DNA from: Alkalimarinus sediminis
GTDB taxonomy: Bacteria; Pseudomonadota; Gammaproteobacteria; Pseudomonadales; Oleiphilaceae
Reading direction: 5' to 3'
NCBI RefSeq assembly: GCF_026427595.1
Contig: NZ_CP101527.1
Location: 1,497,001-1,561,000, forward strand
Length of the DNA: 64,000 nucleotides
Positions 52,412-62,098 of this stretch are shown piece by piece. The position numbers and the translations under genes are program-made. The notes under the pieces were generated by a model. That model was not told the DNA's origin and searched no databases. It was given only the letters and a program-made list of their open reading frames with translations. Every line of letters starts with the position of its first letter. The stretch's first letter is position 1.

Positions 52412-53674
52412 ATGACCTCGGCCTCACAGCATATTCCTAAAGTAGTCTTCGACAACTTAGAACATCTAGATAATCCTTTCAATATGAAGGTATTCGATAC
52501 ATCAGTCTTTTTTCAAAGCGGAGAGACAATACCATCAAAATCTGACACCGATTATGAATTCGCATGGAAGTTTTTGTATAGCTACAACGGTAGTTCAGCG
52601 ACCTTTAATTCATATCGCCGAGAAATCGAGCGAATCTTACTGTGGTCGTGGCATATACATGAATCTTCAGTTTTAGATTTAAAAAGAGAAGATATCGAGC
52701 AATACATAGCATTCTGCATAAGCCCACCAAAGCATTGGATTGGCATTAAGAATGTAGCACGTTTTAAATTAATGAATGGTGAGCGGCTTCAGAATCCAGA
52801 TTGGCGACCATTTGTAGTGTCCGTTAAAAAAGATGAGGCTAGAAAAGGAATCAAGCCATCGACAAAAGATTATATTTTCTCCCAGTCAGGTATCCAGGCA
52901 ACGTTTTCGATTTTATCTTCATTTTTTAATTTCTTGATACAAGAAGAAATCTGTACGATGAATCCTGTTGCGTTGATTCGGCAAAAAAGTAAATACATGA
53001 AAAAGCAGCAACACAAATCTCCGGTTCGGCGTGTCAGTAACTTACAGTGGGAGTATGTTATTGAAACGATAGAAGAGCTAGCGAACCAGGCTCCTGAAAA
53101 GTATGAAAGGTCTTTGTTCATAATCAACTGCCTTTTTACCATGTACCTAAGAATTTCAGAGTTAGTTGCAGATGAACGATCAACTCCAGTAATGAGTGAT
53201 TTCAGAAAAGATGTTGATGGGAATTGGTGGCTCCATGTTACGGGTAAAGGAAATAAAAGTCGTATCGTTACCGTGAGCGAAGACATGTTGAACTCACTGA
53301 AACGGTATCGGTGTTTCCTTGGTCAATCACCTTTACCAATCACGGATGACATGACACCAATACTTCCAAAAATAATCGGCAAAGGACCGGTTACTAGCAC
53401 CCGAATTGTAAGGTCTGTTGTACAAGATTGTTTCGATATCGCGTATAACAAAATGAAAGAACATGGCTTAGAAGAAGACGCGCAAGAACTAAAAGTGGCC
53501 ACTGTGCATTGGCTTAGACACACTGGTATTTCAGAAGATGTAAAAACAAGACCTCGTGAACATGTAAGAGATGATGCGGGGCATGCGTCTATGCAAACCA
53601 CTGATCGTTATATTGAGTCGGATTTACGTGAACGACACGCTTCAGGCAAAAATAAACGATCGAAAAACTTATAG
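52412..53674 (+). CDS. Tyrosine recombinase/integrase, copy B
   Basis: A 420-residue paralogue of the recombinase at 23.5 kb with the same domain order: core-binding domain with YNGSSATFNSYRREIERIL, catalytic Arg in MYLRISELVADERS, Lys in TGKGNK, HWLRHTG, and Tyr in HASMQTTDRYIESD. Long identical stretches alternate with diverged ones, so the two are homologous but not a recent duplicate. Its upstream gap and palindrome mirror copy A. Together the two enclose about 28 kb of copper genes in direct orientation. Confidence 0.93.
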   Translation: MTSASQHIPKVVFDNLEHLDNPFNMKVFDTSVFFQSGETIPSKSDTDYEFAWKFLYSYNGSSATFNSYRREIERILLWSWHIHESSVLDLKREDIEQYIAFCISPPKHWIGIKNVARFKLMNGERLQNPDWRPFVVSVKKDEARKGIKPSTKDYIFSQSGIQATFSILSSFFNFLIQEEICTMNPVALIRQKSKYMKKQQHKSPVRRVSNLQWEYVIETIEELANQAPEKYERSLFIINCLFTMYLRISELVADERSTPVMSDFRKDVDGNWWLHVTGKGNKSRIVTVSEDMLNSLKRYRCFLGQSPLPITDDMTPILPKIIGKGPVTSTRIVRSVVQDCFDIAYNKMKEHGLEEDAQELKVATVHWLRHTGISEDVKTRPREHVRDDAGHASMQTTDRYIESDLRERHASGKNKRSKNL

Positions 53675-54246
53675 CGATTATCGCTACGTGAATTAAATAA
53701 CATTTCAAAGCATGAACACCGGTGAAATTTAATCTAAGACGTGTTTTTAAAAATAAAAATTAACGACGAAGGATAGTTAGATATATTCTAAAGGAAGCCT
53801 ATCATAATTTTTCTGCAGCCTATGCTGCACATTTACAGAATCAGTTTGCACAATTGCATTGCGTTATTCTGTACTTTTACTAATCCCTACAGCCACTAGC
53901 CACTACAGACACGGTTTATATCCAAGCTGACAGTAAGAAGCGCAGAAAGTGGAAAAGAAAGGTCGGTTTAGCCAATTATTTCAAAAGGTTATAACTATAT
54001 ATGGCTACTTTTCAGAGCTATAACGTCGAGATCCCTAATGAGGGTACTACTTATACTTACACTATTTCCTGTAATCTGTATTACAGGAAATAGTGGATAT
54101 ACCTATAAATCTACAAAATAACCCTTATTAATAAGGCGCACTACGTTAAATTCCACGACTATTTACCCTCAAATTTCTATTTCATGCACACAGCGGCGCG
54201 TTTTGATGGTCGTTTAAAGACCAATCACTAAATAAAAATCTAACCA
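53675..54246. other. Right border of the island
   Basis: 572 bases without a gene. It contains the perfect palindrome C at 54061-54094 and otherwise AT-rich DNA. The chromosomal genes that follow on the minus strand suggest that the island ends here. Confidence 0.45.
54061..54094. repeat. Palindrome C at the right border
   Basis: ACTATTTCCTGTAAT, loop CTGT, ATTACAGGAAATAGT: a perfect 15-bp inverted repeat with a 4-base centre. The geometry equals palindrome A (15-4-15) but the sequence is unrelated. It lies 386 bp after recombinase B. Confidence 0.7.
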
Positions 54247-55059
54247 CTAACTCTCGGTTTGCTGTCGCTGTGTAACGGCCACTTCTAATGGCAACGATTT
54301 TTCGCCTGCGTACAAACTAATATGCGGAAATGGAATTTCGATACCTGCGTTATCGAATGCAGCTTTTACTTTCTCGTTCATACTACTTTTAAACTTTAAA
54401 AACTCTTCTGACTTTGCCCATACCGCAAGCCTAATATTGACACCTGAATCACCAAAGCCATCAACTATGACTTGTGGTTCTGGGTCATCTAAACATGCTG
54501 TATCTTTGGTTACCAAGTTAAACAACACATCTTTTACCAAAGCCAAGTCCTCTTGATATGCAACTGATATCATTAAATCAAAACGTCGAATCTTAAATCG
54601 ACTCATATTAATCATCTCTGTTTTGATGATCGCTTCATTAGGCAATCGAACATATAGGTTATCGAATGTCCTTAACTTAATTGATAGCCAATCAATGCTG
54701 ATAACCTCACCAACGGTGTTACCAACTTTAATAGAATCACCCACTGAAACAGCCCGTTCACCAAGCAAGAACATTCCACTAATGATATTGGACATAGATG
54801 TCTGGGACGCAAACCCAATGGCTACCGATAGCACGCCAGCAGCACCCAAAAGTACGCCCAGTTCAAACCCCATCTGTTTTAAGGAGGCAATTAGAAACAA
54901 CGTTAAAACCCCGTAAAATACCAAGCGCTTTACAACAAGGCTATTGGCAATTGAGAATCGTTCTTCTAAGAACGACGAGCCTTTGTTTGACACGATTTTA
55001 GCGATGACAAACCCAAAGAGAAGCAACAATGCGGCATAAATATAAGGCTTTAAGGTCAC
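54247..55059 (-). CDS. Small-conductance mechanosensitive channel (MscS family)
   Basis: A 270-residue MscS-type channel with GTG start behind an AGGA ribosome-binding site. Three transmembrane helices (about 4-22, 45-62, 66-100), the pore helix region GAAGVLSVAIGFASQTSMSNIISGMF, then the beta domain (GDSIKVGNTVGEVISIDWLSIKLRT) and alpha/beta C-terminal domain. It opens under membrane tension to release solutes. It follows the DUF432 gene by 21 bp, a recurrent pairing. Confidence 0.92.
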   Translation of the reverse strand: MTLKPYIYAALLLLFGFVIAKIVSNKGSSFLEERFSIANSLVVKRLVFYGVLTLFLIASLKQMGFELGVLLGAAGVLSVAIGFASQTSMSNIISGMFLLGERAVSVGDSIKVGNTVGEVISIDWLSIKLRTFDNLYVRLPNEAIIKTEMINMSRFKIRRFDLMISVAYQEDLALVKDVLFNLVTKDTACLDDPEPQVIVDGFGDSGVNIRLAVWAKSEEFLKFKSSMNEKVKAAFDNAGIEIPFPHISLYAGEKSLPLEVAVTQRQQTES

Positions 55060-55080
55060 AATAGTTTTCCTGGAAGTTAG

Positions 55081-55875
55081 TTACGAGAACAACATATCAA
55101 TAGTTTTAGACAGTAACCGAGACTGATCTGCGACTCTCGGTTCTCCTATTTTCTTGGCGCTTTCCAATGCGGGATGTAGTGCTTTTTCAATCGAAACCTG
55201 GGTTTTCTTCTGATCCACTTCTCGTAATATTGAGAGTGTTTGCGTCCATAATTCATTGTTTTTATTACAATATACCGTTAAATAGTCACAAGGTATCGAT
55301 ATCTTTTCAAGCTTCAGATTATCATTACCATTATTAGTGATTTTTACAGGCGTGATAATCCTGCTTGCTCGTTTCGGTAAGGCACTCAGATCAATTCGAC
55401 CACTAAATCGACTAGCGTAAGAGAGCTCTCCAATATGGGGTTTGGGACCAAACCATGTATCAGAGAGCTTATAAGTTGGTAATTCGAGTAACGGCTGCTT
55501 GTGACCCTCTAAAAATATTGCTAACCATATGGGTGTACTTATATAGATAGTAACCGTCTGTTGGGATGGCAGAAATACTGGCATATAAGGCTTAGCGACA
55601 ATACTTCTATTTGCCAGACGTGGCCTAAACTGAAGTTTATCTTGGTTGGTTGAGTGAATAAAGCGCATTGGCTCCAGGTCATCTCTTGTGGTTTTTTTCA
55701 GGGTCGATAACTGAATTTTTTTCTCATTCTTAGTTTCGTCTGCCGTCACATGGGAGTGTCTAAACTGCCATTCGTTGGCGAGCAGGTTAACATAAAGTTC
55801 AAGCGCTCCAACCGACAACTTATAGGTTGTTTGCAACTCAAATGGAATGGTCTCTTGCCAAAGATTTTCGGTCAT
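55081..55875 (-). CDS. DUF432 protein
   Basis: A 264-residue soluble protein matching DUF432, a family often encoded next to MscS-type channels as here. Visible family segments include YMPVFLPSQQTVTIYISTP and WFGPKPHIGELSYASR. Function is not known; modulation of the channel is a guess from gene order. No signal peptide or membrane segment. Confidence 0.8.
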   Translation of the reverse strand: MTENLWQETIPFELQTTYKLSVGALELYVNLLANEWQFRHSHVTADETKNEKKIQLSTLKKTTRDDLEPMRFIHSTNQDKLQFRPRLANRSIVAKPYMPVFLPSQQTVTIYISTPIWLAIFLEGHKQPLLELPTYKLSDTWFGPKPHIGELSYASRFSGRIDLSALPKRASRIITPVKITNNGNDNLKLEKISIPCDYLTVYCNKNNELWTQTLSILREVDQKKTQVSIEKALHPALESAKKIGEPRVADQSRLLSKTIDMLFS

Positions 55876-56323
55876 CTTAATACCACTAATTAGTTATAGT
55901 CGGCTTGGCAGTTTCTGGTGCTCTGTAAAGCGTCTAAGCCAAAATATTAACAGGTTATTTGAGGGGGATTTAAACGTTAATTTAATAGCGTTGTAAATTC
56001 AAAATTTATCTAATGAGTATAATCTACGAGATTATTAGGAGCGATAAATAATCAGCACAAAAACAGCGAAAATTGAGCTATTTCGTGCTTATTAAACTTG
56101 CTTTGCCATCCTTTGAGGTAACCGCCCTGCTCTAACTACTTATGTAACGCGTTTAGCGGCTTAAATATCGCCTTAATACTCAGTAGTAGTGCATACCCTC
56201 GCTTGGATTAATACCGAGCTCGAATGGTTGGGCGAATAGCTCAACTGACCGCTGCTAAGAACTACCACTGCAAGGTAATAAGGAGGGTTCTTAGCCACAA
56301 ATCTTTGACCTTCAATCAATAAA
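55876..56323. other. Intergenic region between SelO and the DUF432/MscS unit
   Basis: 448 bases without a gene. CTAAGAAC (56255-56262) pairs with GTTCTTAG (56287-56294) about 30 bases after the selO stop, a possible weak terminator for selO on the minus strand. The rest must hold the promoter of the DUF432/MscS unit. Confidence 0.4.
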
Positions 56324-57811
56324 TCAAGTACCACAAAACGTTCTATAAGGAGCCGACCCCGCAGGGGCAGGCAGTGCAAACTCTTCCAGCCCATCTCTCT
56401 CAGTAAAAGGCTGTGCAAGTACCGCCATTAATGTTTCAAATGGCTCATAATTGCCAGCCTCTTCTGCCGCTTGTAGTGCTTCTTCAACCTTATGGTTTCT
56501 GGGTATATAAAGTGGGTTAACTTCATTCATGGCTGCCGCGCGTTCTTCAGCAGTGACAGACTCAGTTGCTACTCGCTTCAGCCATTTATCCTGCCATTCA
56601 TCAAACAATTGAGGCGAATGATACAGCTGTCGTGCAGCGTCTGTTTGACCGCGTAAAACCGCAGACAAGCTGCGAAATAGCAAAGTAAAGTCAACTTGCT
56701 GTCCTTCCATGGATGAGAATAATTCAATGGCCAGCGCCCTATCATCATCTTGTTCGGTCATTAGGCCTAGCTTGTCGCGCATGCCTTGTAACCAATACCC
56801 TTCAAAAGTTTGTGTAAAGGCTTTAATTTCTTCGGTGGCCAGCGTTACCGCAGTGTTACTATCCTCGTCTATCAACGGCAGTAAGGTTTCAGCTAAACGC
56901 GCCAGGTTCCATTGTGCAATTGATGATTGATTTGCAAACGCATAACGTCCCTGCCGGTCTATTGAACTAAAAACTGCGCTAGGGTCGTAAAAATCGATAA
57001 ACGCACATGGCCCGTAATCAATGGTTTCACCAGATATCGTCATATTGTCGGTGTTCATAACCCCATGAACAAAACCAATATGCATCCACTTGGCAATCAA
57101 TGCGGCTTGTTTATCAGCTACGGCTCGTACTAAGCCAAGGTAACGGCTGTCAGAGTCTTTAAGCTCTGGATAGTGACGGTCAATCGCATAATCTGCTAAC
57201 TGCTTAACCTTATGGGTCTGGCCTTGTGCTGCATAATACTCAAACGTCCCGACTCTCAAGTGACTAGATGCAACACGCGCCAACACTGCACCGGTTTTTA
57301 GTCCTTCTCGCATCACTTTTTCACCAGTGGTAACGGCTGCTAGCGCCCGAGTAGTGGGCACATTGAGAGCGTGCATCGCTTCACCTAAAAGGTATTCACG
57401 TAAAACTGGGCCAAGTGCTGCTTTGCCATCCCCCCCTCTAGAAAACGTCGTACGGCCAGAACCTTTGAGATGAACATCACGCCGAGTTCCATTTGTATCA
57501 ATCACTTCGGCTAGCAGTAACGCCCGACCATCACCTAATTGAGGGCTAAACCCTCCAAACTGATGACCGGCATAAGCTTGAGCTAAAGGTGCGGCGCCTT
57601 TTATAGGAATGCCTCCAGATAAAATTGCGGCGATCATCGTCGGATCGAGTTTATCTATATCGAGCCCAGTCACTTTAGCCAATTCAGTGTTTAATTTAAT
57701 GAGTTTAGGCGCGGGCGCTTTATCGCCCGAAAAAGGGACATAAAAACCGTTTAGCTGTTCGGCATAGCTATTATTATGATTGAATCCGGCGTCAATATAC
57801 TGGTCGTTCAT
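56324..57811 (-). CDS. selO: Protein adenylyltransferase SelO (YdiU/UPF0061)
   Basis: A 495-residue SelO pseudokinase that transfers AMP from ATP to Ser, Thr or Tyr of target proteins, linked to redox stress. The family core is clear: AQAYAGHQFGGFSPQLGDGRA near residue 80, LKGSGRTTFSRGGDGKA near 118, GFVHGVMNTDNMTISGETIDYGPCAF near 250. It ends in the conserved YRTFCGT. Length is typical. Monocistronic by spacing. Confidence 0.95.
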   Translation of the reverse strand: MNDQYIDAGFNHNNSYAEQLNGFYVPFSGDKAPAPKLIKLNTELAKVTGLDIDKLDPTMIAAILSGGIPIKGAAPLAQAYAGHQFGGFSPQLGDGRALLLAEVIDTNGTRRDVHLKGSGRTTFSRGGDGKAALGPVLREYLLGEAMHALNVPTTRALAAVTTGEKVMREGLKTGAVLARVASSHLRVGTFEYYAAQGQTHKVKQLADYAIDRHYPELKDSDSRYLGLVRAVADKQAALIAKWMHIGFVHGVMNTDNMTISGETIDYGPCAFIDFYDPSAVFSSIDRQGRYAFANQSSIAQWNLARLAETLLPLIDEDSNTAVTLATEEIKAFTQTFEGYWLQGMRDKLGLMTEQDDDRALAIELFSSMEGQQVDFTLLFRSLSAVLRGQTDAARQLYHSPQLFDEWQDKWLKRVATESVTAEERAAAMNEVNPLYIPRNHKVEEALQAAEEAGNYEPFETLMAVLAQPFTERDGLEEFALPAPAGSAPYRTFCGT

Positions 57812-57969
57812 TTGCTATTCACTACTCGTTTGATAATCGATTTTGTTACGTGTAACGAGCAGTTTACCCCATAAAACTAAATACACTAACAAGCTTCTTA
57901 TGTGGGTAGTACTCATTTTATCGTCGAGTCTGTTTTTTTCTTGGTAATTATTGGCTTGGTAAACTAGGA

Positions 57970-58998
57970 CTAAGGTCGTGATTTGTACCAGTACTGTTTA
58001 CCCGCTTGGAACATTTGTCGTGTCTGTTTTTGCTTTGGTATCCATTTTTTATACGCGATTGCCGCAGAACAAACAAAATCGAATAGTATTAGGTGTCGCC
58101 GCAGCACTCGGCGTTGGCGGTGAGGTACGATGGGGTTAAATAACCCAGTAAAACTTAGTAGTTGTATTGGGTGTTTTTTTACCCAGTTCCATGACCCCAT
58201 CTCTAGCGTTAGCGGCAGTAATACCGACTCATTGGCGTTTTTATGACGTTTATAGATGTAATCCCACAAATCACCATGAGTGATATAGCTTAATGACTGT
58301 GGCTCAAACACATATTCATGATGAGGATAGGTACAATCAAACAATAATTTTAATGCATAAAGTTTATCGAGCACGGCAATAGGTCTTTTTCTGTAAGCAT
58401 AGGGGAACCACAAATGGTCACGCAAACCAAAACCTGAATGACAATCCAATGTGATGGTAAAAGGGGATTGCTGCGCATAACGTTCAACAACATTCATTAA
58501 TGTCTGATTTTCTAACTCTAACCCATGTTTCGTATCGCCACAATACCAGGGGAGTTTGGCTGAAATACGCTGTCCTCCACCAAATATAGGGGGGTTAATT
58601 TCTGCTTCAATCGGCGCATTGCGCATCAAATCAACCCCTTTGGGGTTTGCCCGGGTATTTAAATACATGCCACCAGGGTTAACGATCGGTACAAAAACGA
58701 TATTGAGAGCATCTAACTGGTGCTGGAGAGTCGAATCCCATGGAATTTTTGATGCTAACACGTCCATATAAGCCAGTAGTACTTGGGCCCCAATTCTCTC
58801 AATGCCATGCACCCCACCGGTAAATATCACGGTAGGCAAACCTGGTTTGAAGGGCCTTACTTCAACACTATACAACGGAAAAGAGTGCCCTTGAAGTTCG
58901 ATGAACGTTTCTTGGTTGGCCTTAAAATTTGAACGTTCAATTAACCCTTCGAGTTGTAAAAGCTCTGGTAAACGGTTTCTTGTTCTTCTTTTGGACAT
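57970..58998 (-). CDS. M14-family zinc carboxypeptidase-like protein
   Basis: A 342-residue protein with the M14 zinc-site pattern: HGIE in FTGGVHGIERIGAQVLLAY (about 64-67), the following INPGG-type segment VNPGGMYLNTRANPKGVDLMRN, the second His in LDCHSGFG, and a late Glu in LTLEMGSW. M14 enzymes cut C-terminal amino acids or related amide bonds. It is the last of three genes with an OlsF-like acyltransferase and a hydrolase, 31 bp after the latter, so it may act on an amino-acid-containing lipid or peptide. No signal peptide. Confidence 0.82.
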   Translation of the reverse strand: MSKRRTRNRLPELLQLEGLIERSNFKANQETFIELQGHSFPLYSVEVRPFKPGLPTVIFTGGVHGIERIGAQVLLAYMDVLASKIPWDSTLQHQLDALNIVFVPIVNPGGMYLNTRANPKGVDLMRNAPIEAEINPPIFGGGQRISAKLPWYCGDTKHGLELENQTLMNVVERYAQQSPFTITLDCHSGFGLRDHLWFPYAYRKRPIAVLDKLYALKLLFDCTYPHHEYVFEPQSLSYITHGDLWDYIYKRHKNANESVLLPLTLEMGSWNWVKKHPIQLLSFTGLFNPIVPHRQRRVLRRHLILFDFVCSAAIAYKKWIPKQKQTRQMFQAGKQYWYKSRP

Positions 58999-59029
58999 AG
59001 TACCCTAGCCTGAGATTTAACCTTATTTA

Positions 59030-60100
59030 CTAAGCCGCGAAATTAGCCACGCTTTTAAAGTAACCCGCAAAGCCTTGAATGATTTTGGCCACATCTCGTA
59101 TTTGATGGAAATGAAAACGGGTATCACCGTGGCTGATAAAGGGGGTGACGACTAGGTTAGATTGTATCTTTAACTCTTTTAATTCTCGGTATAACCTCTC
59201 TGATTGATTGCAAGGAATAACGATATCGCTAGCACCGTGAAGCAAAAACACGTTCGCGGTGAGGCCGTGAATATGCTGCAAAATATTCAATGCTTTAATC
59301 TCTTCTGCTAACTTAACCTTCCCCTCGGTTAGCAATTGGTCGCGGTAAGTGAGGTCATTGAATAAACGGTGTATGTGTTGTTGTGCCTCATATGGGGCGT
59401 TACCCAAATAACGGTGATACTCATTATCAGGGGCATCAAACGCTACTTCATTCAGGTTGTCTCGAATAGCCGCCTCCAACGCGCCAAGTAATAAAGGCTG
59501 TTTTTCAGCTTCACATACTAACGGCACAATCTTTTTCAGCACGATAAATCGACCGTAAGGATCAGCGTTGGTGTCATTCAATAGATAGCTAATGACTGAC
59601 ACCACGTCGGTAAATGTTCCGATGGCGCACACTGCAGAAATATGAGATTTCAACTCAGGTAGTGAGGCCGCGGATAAACACATAGCACCTGAAAAAGAAG
59701 GTGCTAACACGCCAATCTTACCCGAAGGGGTTATAGTTTGATCGCGTGCAATCACGTGCATTACGTCTGCAATCGACTGTATTTGAGAAGGACAAATCGT
59801 TAACTGACTTATACTGACTATTTCTGGGGAGATAACACGAAAGCCAACTTTACCCAGTGCATAGCATAGTTGGACAACCCGTGGGTCTCGCTTTCCTTTT
59901 GGAGACATACCGTGAATAACAACCAGCGTTCCACTGTAGTCATTATCTTCTTCGTAATGGTCTACGCTGATAGCCTGACCTTTAACCGTTATGTCATAAG
60001 AGTCACAACGCTCTTGGGATAATTGGTCACAGCTTGCCTCTTCAGGTTGAGTATGTAATGACCATAATATTTGAGTCGCTTGCCAAACTGAATTAAGCAT
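59030..60100 (-). CDS. Alpha/beta hydrolase
   Basis: A 356-residue protein with the alpha/beta-hydrolase plan: VVIHGMSPKGKRDPR near residue 75, a nucleophile region GVLAPSFSGAMCLSAAS (APSFSG replaces the usual GxSxG), an acid in LLHGASDIVIPCNQ and the final His in FISHGDTRFHFHQ. The first Gly of the elbow is changed, so activity should be checked. It starts 3 bp after the acyltransferase stop and forms an operon with it and the M14 gene. Confidence 0.85.
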   Translation of the reverse strand: MLNSVWQATQILWSLHTQPEEASCDQLSQERCDSYDITVKGQAISVDHYEEDNDYSGTLVVIHGMSPKGKRDPRVVQLCYALGKVGFRVISPEIVSISQLTICPSQIQSIADVMHVIARDQTITPSGKIGVLAPSFSGAMCLSAASLPELKSHISAVCAIGTFTDVVSVISYLLNDTNADPYGRFIVLKKIVPLVCEAEKQPLLLGALEAAIRDNLNEVAFDAPDNEYHRYLGNAPYEAQQHIHRLFNDLTYRDQLLTEGKVKLAEEIKALNILQHIHGLTANVFLLHGASDIVIPCNQSERLYRELKELKIQSNLVVTPFISHGDTRFHFHQIRDVAKIIQGFAGYFKSVANFAA

Positions 60101-60103
60101 ACT

Positions 60104-62050
60104 TTATATCTCTTTAGCGGTTGATTCTGTACTGACGGATTGACCTTTCGAATATGAAATCATTGATGGATTTAACCGATCATTCTGTTTCTCAAATGAG
60201 TTTTCTGTGATATAACGCGTTCGCTTTTTCTGTTTTATTTTGGTGACATCGACCATCACTAGACCATCAATGCATTCTCCGAAGCCGGCATCGACGCCAA
60301 AATCCAGAAACACTAACCCACCGGGTTCGCAAAGCTCGCTGTATTGTTTAAATAATGTGGGAATACTACACCCCATATTGGACATTATATTTTTTAAGGT
60401 TCTAAAATCGTTCTTATAATCATCGCCAGAGAAATTACCTTTTAAGCTATCGATTAAATCTGAGGATAAATTATATGGGTGTTTTGAATGAGCGAGCTTA
60501 CTAATGTGTCTTATAGGAGTACCTGACTCAACATCGAGGCAACCTGAATTTTTTAAAAATGCTTGCTGGTGTTCAGGCTGCCCAAAATACATAGAGAAAA
60601 AGTAAACCATTAAGTCCTTTGCTGCTTTCGGCATATCATTAGAGAGGCTAACAGGCCCAAATAGATAGCGAACATCAGGCTTGTTGCTAAGAAAAGACCC
60701 AATGCCATACCAAAGGTAATCTAAGCTCCTTTTACCCCAGTATTTAGGCTGAACAAAACTCCTGCCCAGCTCTGCACCTTGTTCCAGAATAGGAATAATC
60801 GCCTCATCATAATCAAACAAAGAAGCACTATATAACCCATCAACACCTTTACCTTTAATAATATTGCGTGCTTCCGCTAATCGGTATGCCCCGACGATCT
60901 CAAGATTTTTCTCATCCCACAAAACCAATTGGCTATAGATAGAATCATATCGATCAATATCACGTCGCTGACCGGTACCTTCTCCCACAGCCCTAAACGC
61001 AATTTCACGCAACCGCCCTATTTCACGTAAAGCGGCGCAACTTCCTGACTTTTGGTAGAGGTATATTTGCTTCCCATCATTGGTTTCACCTAAATGAGTT
61101 TGAGAAGAAACGAGTTGTTTCAGTGTCTTTCTAGACTCAGGGTGCGCCACAGCACTTTGAGTTGGCCAAATTCCCTTTTTCCCTTTCCCTATTTTATAAA
61201 CATGTTTTTTAAACAGCTTAACTTGTGTTTTAAAGGGCAAACCGCTTTGGTTAAAGGTTTCGTGTGTGATTAAGTCACCCACACGAATCGACACTGATTT
61301 GCGATTTTGCTTATACATTTCAGGTACTAATAAAAACGAAGATAAAGGTTTGTATATGGCTGATAAACCGTAAAACAGTGCCGAGTTAGTCGCATCAATA
61401 AACACTGGCAGAATGGGGGCTTGAGCCAATTTCGCAAGGCACAAAAAATCATCTCGCCATTTAGGGTCGCTAATGCCGGTCGGACGAATACGAGACACAT
61501 CCTGACACGGGAAGATTATCAACGCACCTTCAGAGGCTAGAAACTCATAGGCTGCTTTATTAACGTCTTGCCCTACCTCTGATGAAGCAAGGCCGTCAGC
61601 AGATTGTGGATTAGCATTCATCTGGTATGGCAGAACAATTGACGCTAATGGCGAAGATTCCAAATCGTCTGGTAGCGTTTTACCATCTTCAACAATAACC
61701 TTTACATCTGGTCGAACGTCACTAACAAGCTTATATAAAGCGGCTGCATCAAGCGTCCCTAATGGGTGATTCGATATAATAACCACACGGCCATCTGTGG
61801 GAATGCTTTCCTTTTCTTTCCACGGTGTCTGAAACGAAAATTGAAAATGCTCAAGAATCTGCTCAACGAACTCGATGCCTTGTAAGTGAGGGTGTGATTT
61901 GATGAAGTCACCGAAAAACGTGCTATTGGACTCGGCTAGCTTTTCAAAACCATCATTTAATAAAGAGGTGCGTTTGTTGTCCGCTTTGTCAGTAGCAATA
62001 CGCGTTTGAAATTCACTATCATTAGTGGCTAATAATCGTTCGAAGCTCAT
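60104..62050 (-). CDS. olsF: Bifunctional acyltransferase, OlsF-like (ornithine lipid synthesis)
   Basis: About 648 residues from ATG 62050 (AGAGGGTG ribosome-binding site; a GTG nine codons upstream is possible). The N-terminal half is a PlsC-type acyltransferase: ISNHPLGTLDAAAL near residue 94 and EGALIIFPCQDVSR near 175. The C-terminal half (about 310-560) is an OlsB/hemolysin-type N-acyltransferase: GEGTGQRRDIDRYDSIYSQLVLWD, LGRSFVQPKYWGKRSLDYLW, YLFGPVSLS. This fusion is the plan of OlsF, which makes ornithine lipid in two acyl transfers. Upstream TGTCA-like repeats suggest phosphate control. Head of a three-gene operon. Confidence 0.85.
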   Translation of the reverse strand: MSFERLLATNDSEFQTRIATDKADNKRTSLLNDGFEKLAESNSTFFGDFIKSHPHLQGIEFVEQILEHFQFSFQTPWKEKESIPTDGRVVIISNHPLGTLDAAALYKLVSDVRPDVKVIVEDGKTLPDDLESSPLASIVLPYQMNANPQSADGLASSEVGQDVNKAAYEFLASEGALIIFPCQDVSRIRPTGISDPKWRDDFLCLAKLAQAPILPVFIDATNSALFYGLSAIYKPLSSFLLVPEMYKQNRKSVSIRVGDLITHETFNQSGLPFKTQVKLFKKHVYKIGKGKKGIWPTQSAVAHPESRKTLKQLVSSQTHLGETNDGKQIYLYQKSGSCAALREIGRLREIAFRAVGEGTGQRRDIDRYDSIYSQLVLWDEKNLEIVGAYRLAEARNIIKGKGVDGLYSASLFDYDEAIIPILEQGAELGRSFVQPKYWGKRSLDYLWYGIGSFLSNKPDVRYLFGPVSLSNDMPKAAKDLMVYFFSMYFGQPEHQQAFLKNSGCLDVESGTPIRHISKLAHSKHPYNLSSDLIDSLKGNFSGDDYKNDFRTLKNIMSNMGCSIPTLFKQYSELCEPGGLVFLDFGVDAGFGECIDGLVMVDVTKIKQKKRTRYITENSFEKQNDRLNPSMISYSKGQSVSTESTAKEI

Positions 62051-62098
62051 GCTGTCACCCTCTGATTTTTTATACACACTAGACTTCGTGTATGAATC

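Noticed and set aside
23484-53674. Recombinase-in-trio element
   Set aside because: Such elements have three adjacent recombinase genes; here two copies lie 28 kb apart and the third is only a fragment.
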